A stretch of 12,615 bases of DNA from Oscillospiraceae bacterium. Lineage in GTDB: Bacteria; Bacillota; Clostridia; Oscillospirales; Acutalibacteraceae. Positions 6,934 to 12,615 of the stretch are shown here, in pieces. How positions within the stretch are numbered: position 1 is the first letter of the stretch; each line of letters opens with the position of its first letter. The translations under genes and the position numbers were made by a program. The notes below the pieces were generated by a model. The model was not told the DNA's origin, searched no databases, and was given only the letters and a program-made list of their open reading frames with translations. The DNA lies in contig DNGF01000162.1 in assembly GCA_003486665.1 (NCBI GenBank), positions 1 through 12,615 on the forward strand, given 5' to 3'.

Positions 6934-7706
6934 ATAATAAATATTTAAGCGGAAATTTGATGCTTGCCGTTTTGGCAATACTTTCGTGTATCGGACTGTA
7001 TATTTGTTGGAAAAAGGGCGAGAATCTGATAATCCCGTTGGTAAGTTTAGGACTTATTCCTTTAATTATAGTTCTTAGAACGTTAGTTATGAAATTCGAG
7101 GGCAACAATGAAAAGGAAACTAAGTCCACTGCTTTGAGTTTCCTTATAATAGTTTTGGGGATAGCAGTTATCTATTCTTCGATTACATGTATTGGATCAA
7201 GACCGTATCGTTACAGCGAAAATGTTGAAAGTTATGTTCAGACAGTCGTAGGCTTTTCTGAAATGCCGACTATTGAGGAAATCAGAAAATCGGACGGTTC
7301 GGAGTTCTACACTTTTAACAGAGAAAACGGAAGTGACAGCGCAACCGCAATAATACAGTATAATACTGAAACTTATCAGAAAAAGCTATTGGAAGTGCAT
7401 AAATACGGTCAGGGAGATACTGTATATTACCCTAATGCTGAGCGCGGATCGTTTACTTTAGAGGGCTACCGATTTATCCTTATAGATAACAGCCGTGAAG
7501 ATCCATTCGATAAATTAATGCTTATCGGGGTAAACGATACGGAGCGAAAGATTGCATACATTTGTTTTTCAAATTTAACGATTGATGATCCTTTAGTCTA
7601 TTATAAAAGATCCTATAGATATACTTCAAAGGAAATAATCAGCATGGAATCGTTTGTCAATGGAAAATGCGGTTGGGACAAACATATACGCGAAAAGGAA
7701 CAATAA
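6930..7706 (+). CDS. Membrane protein of unknown function, three N-terminal helices
   Basis: 258 residues; I do not recognise the family. Three hydrophobic helices lie at about 8-27, 32-54 and 67-88. A hydrophilic domain of about 170 residues follows, starting YRYSENVESYVQ, with alternating strand-like and charged segments. The KKGE and KFEGNNEKETK loops are charged. With three helices and a basic loop after helix 1, the soluble domain is more likely outside the cell, though the charge bias is weak. It is the last gene of the four-gene operon, starting in a 4-base ATGA overlap with DUF3006; the nearest Shine-Dalgarno-like stretch (AAAAGG) is only about 2 bases from the ATG, so coupling probably drives its translation. 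Its codons look slightly more AT-rich than those of the upstream genes. A terminator lies 12 bases after the stop. Confidence 0.75.
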   Translation: MNNKYLSGNLMLAVLAILSCIGLYICWKKGENLIIPLVSLGLIPLIIVLRTLVMKFEGNNEKETKSTALSFLIIVLGIAVIYSSITCIGSRPYRYSENVESYVQTVVGFSEMPTIEEIRKSDGSEFYTFNRENGSDSATAIIQYNTETYQKKLLEVHKYGQGDTVYYPNAERGSFTLEGYRFILIDNSREDPFDKLMLIGVNDTERKIAYICFSNLTIDDPLVYYKRSYRYTSKEIISMESFVNGKCGWDKHIREKEQ

Positions 7707-7718
7707 AATACCATACAA

Positions 7719-7750
7719 AAAGGGGCTGTGCTTAATGCAACAGCCCCTTT
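7719..7750. terminator. Bidirectional Rho-independent terminator between convergent operons
   Basis: An 11-bp perfect stem (7719-7729 with 7740-7750) with a GGGGCTG core surrounds a 10-base loop. The plus strand has A-rich sequence before and TTT at the end of the stem. The minus strand runs CCCCTTTTTG, a good T tract. It lies 12 bases from the plus-strand stop and 2 bases from the minus-strand stop, so it serves both the membrane-protein operon and the glycan operon. Confidence 0.88.
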
Positions 7751-7752
7751 GA

Positions 7753-9357
7753 TCAGCCTAAATTTACGACAATATATTCATCTGTTTCAACGATGCAGTC
7801 TTTGCTTGGATACGGCTTGATTTTTGAGTATTTTTTCTTAGCTTCATCAAATTGTTCTTTGGTACACTGCTTGAAGCTGACACCGATATAATTGCAGAAT
7901 TTGTAAAGCTCAGAGTCCGGCTTGTCGGCATCGAAAGGGTACCTTACGCTCCAAGCAAGATATGAATTTCCGATGTAATCATACTTTTTAATTGCCGCCT
8001 TATAGGATTTGTCGGTAAGAAAACGTCGAAGAGCTTTAGCATATCGCGTTGACTCATCAATGGTTATTTTTTCCATGAGGTTATCCGACATTTTGTAAAA
8101 GCCGATAAATACGACCGGTTTACTTGAATCAAAGTTTTCTGTTATTCTGCTGTTTAAAGTCAGGATAACATTTTTTTCTTCCTCATATCTTTGGTTGTTT
8201 ATCCAATAGCTTTTGTTTGAAGCGCCGATTTGGATAATGAGGGCGAAAACAAATACCGAAGCGAACAGTCTTTGAGTAAATTTTTTACCTGATTTTACGT
8301 GGAGGCTAAGGAGAAATGCCGTGAATGCAACGAAAAACGGCATACCTTGCTCGGTTCTGAATTCGGCTCCGCCGCATCTGTATAATGTCATTGCAAAAAC
8401 TGTGAGAAGCAAACCGAGAAAGAGCAGAACGCTTGAAAAACTTTTGGTCTTTTTGATTCTTATAATGAACAGAACAAAAAAGATAATTCCCGCTGCAAAC
8501 AAAACGGCAAAAGCCGGATTGAAAAAGATTTTAGAGAACCAGTTGCTGAAATAGGAGGAAAAAAGAGATATGATGGGGTTTGGACTTTTCGTCCATAAGG
8601 TGGATATGTTTGCATTATTGTTAATCTTTATTGAGAATAATTTGATAAGAATTCTTGTGATAATAAATTCCAAAATAACGCTTAATCCGAGAGGAAAAGC
8701 AAAATAAAATCCTTTGACGATTATCTCTTTGAATTTCAGTTTTCCGCTTTCATGCTCAATCAAAATGAACAGAGCAAAAACCATACCGATATACGGCAGG
8801 ATCATACATTCGTATCCCGAAACCACAAATATCAAAAGGATGATCGGAAGAAGAGAGCCTCTCGAAAAATCACGGTATTTAATACGGAAATACAGAGCAA
8901 GTGAAGGCAGAACCGTACAGCCGCCGACTGTCAGAATGGCTCCGTTATAAATGAAGTATTCGGGCAGGAGCGGAAACGTGATATAAATGCAGGTGAAAAC
9001 GATTGACGGAACAATGCTTTTGTATTCGATAAAGCCGTCGAAAATTGCGAGCATTATCAGTGTTCCGAGAATAAAGCAGACAAGACCGAGAATCGGTTCG
9101 AACCAAACAGGGCAATTCCAAAGTCCGAGGACTCTTTCAACGATCGTTGCCGTAAATCTTCCCTGACCGAAAAGAACTCCGCTGTAATACTTGTCATAGG
9201 AAAGCCAGTCGATTGAAGGAGAGGGATTGGCTAAATAAAAGCCGTACGTTCCGATAGCAGTCAATGCAACCGCTATCAAATAAAACGGGTTAGTAATTCT
9301 TTTATATATCGAGCTTTTTAAATCAAGCTTTTCGTTGGTTAATTTGTTTTTTAACAT
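7753..9357 (-). CDS. Polytopic GtrII-like glycosyltransferase
   Basis: 534 residues with roughly 11-12 predicted membrane helices, beginning at about residue 24. The first periplasm- or surface-facing loop holds SIDWLSYDKYYSGVLFGQGR (48-67), with acidic Asp50 and Asp55 followed by an aromatic run and a GR pair, as in the 'glucosyl transferase GtrII' family and GT-C enzymes generally. A hydrophilic domain of about 140 residues closes the protein. Family members move a sugar from a polyprenyl-phosphate donor onto a surface polymer outside the membrane. The gene is 17 bases after a GtrB-like gene, which would make that donor. ATG 9355-9357 has AGGA (plus-strand 9365-9368) 7 bases upstream. Acceptor and sugar are not known: teichoic acid, capsule or glycoprotein are options. 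The sequence is diverged, so the family call is moderate. Confidence 0.75.
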   Translation of the reverse strand: MLKNKLTNEKLDLKSSIYKRITNPFYLIAVALTAIGTYGFYLANPSPSIDWLSYDKYYSGVLFGQGRFTATIVERVLGLWNCPVWFEPILGLVCFILGTLIMLAIFDGFIEYKSIVPSIVFTCIYITFPLLPEYFIYNGAILTVGGCTVLPSLALYFRIKYRDFSRGSLLPIILLIFVVSGYECMILPYIGMVFALFILIEHESGKLKFKEIIVKGFYFAFPLGLSVILEFIITRILIKLFSIKINNNANISTLWTKSPNPIISLFSSYFSNWFSKIFFNPAFAVLFAAGIIFFVLFIIRIKKTKSFSSVLLFLGLLLTVFAMTLYRCGGAEFRTEQGMPFFVAFTAFLLSLHVKSGKKFTQRLFASVFVFALIIQIGASNKSYWINNQRYEEEKNVILTLNSRITENFDSSKPVVFIGFYKMSDNLMEKITIDESTRYAKALRRFLTDKSYKAAIKKYDYIGNSYLAWSVRYPFDADKPDSELYKFCNYIGVSFKQCTKEQFDEAKKKYSKIKPYPSKDCIVETDEYIVVNLG

Positions 9358-9374
9358 AGCCTTTTCCTGCTGCG

Positions 9375-10343
9375 TCAGTTATCGCAGCTTTCTCCTAATT
9401 CATCAGTTTTGTTAAAATTAATTCTTTCCTCTTCAATAACAAGCGGTCGGTTCATGACTCTTGTATTTATGTTGAGGACATATTCGCCGAGAAGACCGAT
9501 AAAGAAAAGCTGAACGCTTCCGAGAAAACACATTCCGATAAGCACGGGTGCCATGCCCATCGGGAAGTTATCCCACATGATAAGCTTCAGAACGAGATAA
9601 ACCATGCCGACTATAAAGCTTACCGCACCTACGCCTACGCCGAAAAACGTTGCAAGGCGCAGACCGATTTTTGTATATGATGTAAAGCTGAGCATTGCCG
9701 CGTCATAAAGCGTATAAAAATTGTTGTGCGTTTTTCCCGCTCTGCGCTTTGCCTGCTCATAGGGAATATCCTTTCGTCTGTAGCCGAGTTCAGCCACAAT
9801 GCCCCTGAGAAAAGGCGTGGGATCCTTGAGATTTTTGAGGACTTCAATAAAGCTCTTGTCATAAAGACCGAAACCTGTGAAATGCTCGATTTGCTCAACA
9901 TCGCTCATCTTTTTAATAAGCTTGTAGTAGCAGGTTCGTAAAAATCTGATAATTTTATTTTCCTTGCTCGTTGTTTTAATGGCGCAGACGATTTTATAAC
10001 CGTTTTCCCATTCATGAACTAACTTCGGAATCATTTCAATGGGATCCTGAAAGTCACAGCACATACAAATTGTGCAATCGCCCGTTGTTTGCAGCATTCC
10101 GTAATAGGGAGAATTAAACTGTCCGAAGTTCTTGGCATTGAATATTGCCTTGATTTTCGGATTTTTTCTGCAAATCTCACGGAGAAGCGGACGAGTATTG
10201 TCCTTTGAATCGTTGTCGATAAAGAGTATCTCATAGTCATATTCGGGCAATGACTTTCCAAGCTCGTTTATGACAGCCTCGCTTATCGGTACAACGTTTT
10301 CCTCCTCGTTGTAACACGGAATCATTATGCTGATTTTTTTCAT
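9375..10343 (-). CDS. GtrB-like polyprenyl-phosphate glycosyltransferase (GT2, two membrane helices)
   Basis: 322 residues. The N-terminal GT2 domain begins KKISIMIPCYNEEENV, with LFIDNDSKDNT (40-50) and the metal-binding CDFQDP (Asp97, Asp100). A conserved RAGKTH (201-206) ends the catalytic part. Two membrane helices lie at about 232-255 and 264-286, followed by a short cytoplasmic tail. This layout is that of GtrB, DPM1-like and ArnC-like enzymes, which load a sugar from a nucleotide donor onto undecaprenyl phosphate at the inner face. The ATG at 10343 has GAGGGT 6 bases upstream; a TTG two codons earlier overlaps that spacing and is less likely. Neighbours: 10 bases from the SDR gene before it and 17 from the GtrII-like gene after it. 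No GtrA-type flippase is present in the window. Confidence 0.9.
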   Translation of the reverse strand: MKKISIMIPCYNEEENVVPISEAVINELGKSLPEYDYEILFIDNDSKDNTRPLLREICRKNPKIKAIFNAKNFGQFNSPYYGMLQTTGDCTICMCCDFQDPIEMIPKLVHEWENGYKIVCAIKTTSKENKIIRFLRTCYYKLIKKMSDVEQIEHFTGFGLYDKSFIEVLKNLKDPTPFLRGIVAELGYRRKDIPYEQAKRRAGKTHNNFYTLYDAAMLSFTSYTKIGLRLATFFGVGVGAVSFIVGMVYLVLKLIMWDNFPMGMAPVLIGMCFLGSVQLFFIGLLGEYVLNINTRVMNRPLVIEEERINFNKTDELGESCDN

Positions 10344-10349
10344 ATTCAA

Positions 10350-10355
10350 ACCCTC
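10350..10355 (-). promoter_or_regulatory. Ribosome binding site GAGGGT for the GtrB-like gene
   Basis: Minus-strand GAGGGT lies 6 bases before ATG 10343 and overlaps the TGA stop (10354-10356) of the SDR gene, suggesting coupled translation. It rules against the TTG at 10349, which would directly abut the site. Confidence 0.7.
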
Positions 10356-11253
10356 AATCCAAAAGTTCTTTTATTCCTGCTTCAAAGCTGATTTGGGGAA
10401 CAAATCCTGTATCGTTTGTCAGCTCGGAAATGTCCGCCTGTAAAAACATGACCTGATTATGTGAATAGGGAATTGCTCCAAAGTCAATTTCCGAATTGCT
10501 CACACAAATTTCATGTATTTTTTCAATATATTCTCTCAGCGGTTCGGCTGTGCCGCTGCCAAGACAATATGTTTTTTCGTTATGCTCTTTATCACAGCCG
10601 ACAAGGTAAAACGCATCTGCTGCATCCCTTGCACTCAGAAAGTCCCAGAGCTGTTCGCCTTTGCTGAATTCAGCTTTTTCGTTGGCTGTAAATTTTCTTA
10701 TCGCCGATTTTATAACGGAATTTTCCGGATCATATTTTCCGTAAACACTGAGAACCCTCACCCATGCGTGATCAATACCGAGCTTGCGGCATTTAAGTCT
10801 GCTGAGCTGACCTGCGGCAAGCTTCGCCATACCGTAGCCCGTGAACGGAAAGGTCGGAGTTTCAGATGTCAGCGGTTTGCCGCAAAGTCCGTATTCTGCC
10901 TGCGAACCGGCTCCGATAAATTTTCGGCAGCCCATACGTTTGGCAAGATCTACCGCGTCAAGCGTATATTTAACGTTTTTGAGCTGAAGATCCGCGTCAT
11001 CTCTTGCCGCTCCTGTAGTACCTGCCCATGCAAGATGATAGAAAACGTCATAATCGTTTTCTTCGGGAACAAAGCTTTCCAATTCATCAAGGGAACAGCA
11101 GATTTTTTTAATAAGGCTGTTGTCGGGAATGCCGTCAACCCTTTTTGAACCCTTGCGGTAAAGCACGGTGACTTCAATATTTTCATTAACGAGCTTGTCT
11201 ATTATCGCGCGTCCTATTGAACCTGTTGCGCCTGTTATTACGGCTTTTTTCAT
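10354..11253 (-). CDS. NAD(P)-dependent sugar-nucleotide epimerase/reductase (extended SDR)
   Basis: 299 residues with a Rossmann fold. VITGATGSIGRAI carries the GxxGxxG dinucleotide loop (8-14). The active site is Ser117 in GAGSQAEYG with Tyr140 and Lys144 in YGMAK, the YxxxK pair of extended SDRs. The C-terminal half varies and would bind the sugar nucleotide. Members include UDP-glucose 4-epimerase, dTDP-4-keto sugar reductases and CDP-4-keto-3,6-dideoxyhexose reductases (abequose synthase, YerF). The GSQAEYG and FHLAW-like segment (FYHLAWAG) fit the last group by my recollection, but specificity is not settled. ATG 11251-11253 lies 4 bases after the stop of the ThDP enzyme gene; the ribosome binding sequence (AGAGTGA) is partial and sits inside that gene's end. 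Such tight coupling suggests consecutive steps on one sugar nucleotide. Confidence 0.88.
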   Translation of the reverse strand: MKKAVITGATGSIGRAIIDKLVNENIEVTVLYRKGSKRVDGIPDNSLIKKICCSLDELESFVPEENDYDVFYHLAWAGTTGAARDDADLQLKNVKYTLDAVDLAKRMGCRKFIGAGSQAEYGLCGKPLTSETPTFPFTGYGMAKLAAGQLSRLKCRKLGIDHAWVRVLSVYGKYDPENSVIKSAIRKFTANEKAEFSKGEQLWDFLSARDAADAFYLVGCDKEHNEKTYCLGSGTAEPLREYIEKIHEICVSNSEIDFGAIPYSHNQVMFLQADISELTNDTGFVPQISFEAGIKELLD

Positions 11254-11257
11254 AAGA

Positions 11258-12615
11258 TCACTCTTTTATCAACGGAATATACATATTCTGAGCCAGTTCG
11301 TCCCTGTCAAGGAACGGAGCGAGATCCTCAAGCGGAGGACTTACAAGAGTTCCGTCCGGAAGACGTTTTGTACTGCTTTTCGGCTCCCAAACCTGTTTCG
11401 TATCCGTAAATATTTCGCAGAAAGCGTAGCCGTCGGTTGCAAGAGCTTTTTTGACTGCTTCCTGCATTTCAGAATTACTGCTTGCCGAAAAATAAGGAAA
11501 GCCGAAGGCTTTGGCTATACTTTCAAATTTCGGGAAAGAGAGATCTCCGCTCTCAGGACCGATACCTACTTTTGTATGGTCTTTAAACAGATTGTTCTGA
11601 GTTATTCTGATGCTGTGGTAGCCGCTGTTGTTGATGAGAAACAGTTTTATCGGGAGCTTGTTGGTAACGATTGTCTGAAGCTCCTGAAGATTCATCATTA
11701 TGCTTCCGTCACCCTCAAGACAAATCGTGTCCTGCTTGCCGCCCGAAACGCAAAGACCGACAGATGCGGGCAGACCGTAGCCCATGCTTGCGATCGCGCT
11801 GTTGATTATAAAGCGTGAGCCGTGCTTGATTGTCCAGCACTGATGACCTGCAACGCAGCACGCACCGTTGCTGACGGCTGTAAGCGAGTTTTCGGGAAGC
11901 TGATCCGAAAGATACTTAATGAAAGCGTAAACGTTTGCTGTTTCGCCGTTTTCTTCTTTATGGCGGGGAAGAACAACGGGATATTTTTCTTTCCAGTCAA
12001 GACACTGCCTGCGCCAGTCATCGCCGCCGAAAACAGGAGAGTTCTTATCGTCAACATTTCTGAGAACAGCTTCAAGGAAGTCCTTTGCGTCTGCCCAGAC
12101 AGGCATATCGACATGAATAGTCGGCTTCTTCATCTCGGCTTTGTCGATATCAACCATGATTACCTCGGCGGCTCTTGCCCATGTGCCGTAGTCGTAGCCG
12201 ACCTGACGGATGCTGATTCTTGTGCCGATTGTAAGAAGAAGATCGGAATTCTGAACGGCAAAGTTGCCCGGACGGTCGCCCATGTTGCCGCCCCTGCCGC
12301 AATAGAGAGGATTTTTGTCCTCTATTACGTCAATGCTGTTCCAATATGTAACGACAGGAACTCCGAGAAGCTTTGAAACTTTTTGAAAAGCATCATAACC
12401 GCCCGAAAGGCGTATTCCGCCGCCTGCATAGATAACGGGACGTTTTGCATTTTTTATTTTTTCGAGAATTATTTTAATTACATCATCGCCGACTTTGGGC
12501 GGAAGCTCACTGTCATCCTGCGTAGGATCGTAGCCCTCAAGGTCGTCGGTTTCAATGTAACTGCCCTGATAGTTAACGGGTATGTCGAGCCAAACGGGAC
12601 CCGGTCTGCCCGTTG
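11258..12615 (-). CDS. Thiamine-diphosphate enzyme related to acetolactate synthase, probably for sugar biosynthesis; 5' end outside window
   Basis: The frame is open to the right edge, so 451 residues are visible and the start lies beyond 12615; the Met at 12283 is internal, because homology continues upstream (GRPGPVWLDIPV at the edge, then PLYCGRGGNMGDRPGNFAVQ). The visible part covers the central domain and the ThDP-binding domain, with GDGS (301-304) and INNSGYHS (327-334) forming the GDG...NN cofactor motif. Family enzymes decarboxylate pyruvate and add the two-carbon unit to an acceptor. The final 45 residues (KRLPDGTLVSPPLEDLAPFL) differ from the PMVPPG-type end of true acetolactate synthases and, as I recall, match relatives found beside CDP-sugar genes. 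With an SDR and glycosyltransferases downstream, a YerE-like role in branched-sugar synthesis is likelier than valine/isoleucine synthesis. The ThDP family is certain; the role is inferred. Confidence 0.88.
   Translation of the reverse strand, partial: TGRPGPVWLDIPVNYQGSYIETDDLEGYDPTQDDSELPPKVGDDVIKIILEKIKNAKRPVIYAGGGIRLSGGYDAFQKVSKLLGVPVVTYWNSIDVIEDKNPLYCGRGGNMGDRPGNFAVQNSDLLLTIGTRISIRQVGYDYGTWARAAEVIMVDIDKAEMKKPTIHVDMPVWADAKDFLEAVLRNVDDKNSPVFGGDDWRRQCLDWKEKYPVVLPRHKEENGETANVYAFIKYLSDQLPENSLTAVSNGACCVAGHQCWTIKHGSRFIINSAIASMGYGLPASVGLCVSGGKQDTICLEGDGSIMMNLQELQTIVTNKLPIKLFLINNSGYHSIRITQNNLFKDHTKVGIGPESGDLSFPKFESIAKAFGFPYFSASSNSEMQEAVKKALATDGYAFCEIFTDTKQVWEPKSSTKRLPDGTLVSPPLEDLAPFLDRDELAQNMYIPLIKE

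Noticed and set aside
12281..12283. Met codon as the start of the ThDP enzyme gene
   Set aside because: Homologous sequence continues in frame without a stop to the window edge, so this Met is internal and the gene is partial.
11822..12376. Plus-strand open frame of about 184 codons
   Set aside because: Antisense to the ThDP enzyme, which shows continuous family homology through this stretch.
11258..12615. Naming the gene ilvB (acetolactate synthase)
   Set aside because: The C-terminus lacks the AHAS signature and the neighbours are surface-sugar genes, not ilv genes. I kept only the family-level name.

Overview
The window looks like chromosome from a Gram-positive anaerobe of the class Clostridia, probably the Ruminococcaceae/Oscillospiraceae group. 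This rests on Clostridia-like PurA and GuaA sequences, purine-rich Shine-Dalgarno sites, textbook housekeeping promoters, tightly overlapping genes, a DUF3006 protein, and base composition that looks moderate and even throughout. The genus assignment is inference. I see no insertion sequence, prophage, tRNA, rRNA or CRISPR array.

Layout. (1) Bases 1-1695, plus strand: the 3' part of a glycoside hydrolase-like gene (GHL6/GH42-like), then a 91-residue protein of unknown function. (2) Bases 1703-1741: a perfect 16-bp hairpin that can end transcription from both sides. (3) Bases 1864-4762, minus strand: purA then guaA, which turn IMP into the AMP precursor adenylosuccinate and XMP into GMP. They have one consensus promoter, a palindrome at the start of the leader, and a conserved-looking RNA hairpin between the two genes. 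purA appears to start at TTG. (4) Bases 4903-7706, plus strand: a divergently promoted run of four overlapping genes: a metallophosphoesterase with a C-terminal membrane anchor, a small nitroreductase, a DUF3006 protein and a three-helix membrane protein of unknown function. (5) Bases 7719-7750: a second bidirectional terminator. (6) Bases 7753-12615, minus strand: a cell-surface glycan cluster running in from beyond the right edge. In order of transcription it holds a thiamine-diphosphate enzyme related to acetolactate synthase, an extended-SDR sugar-nucleotide epimerase/reductase, a GtrB-like polyprenyl-phosphate glycosyltransferase, and a large GtrII-like membrane glycosyltransferase.

How the genes work together. 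The most interesting region is the last. A ThDP enzyme without the typical acetolactate synthase C-terminus, 4 bases from an SDR reductase and followed by a lipid-linked sugar donor/transferase pair, suggests synthesis and attachment of an unusual, perhaps branched-chain (yersiniose-like) sugar on a surface polymer. The chemistry is inferred from context and was not demonstrated here. The other regions are ordinary genome content with some regulatory detail worth checking: two back-to-back consensus promoters 64 bp apart, a very short leader for the phosphoesterase operon, and an intercistronic hairpin whose pairing is complete only in the purA-guaA transcript.
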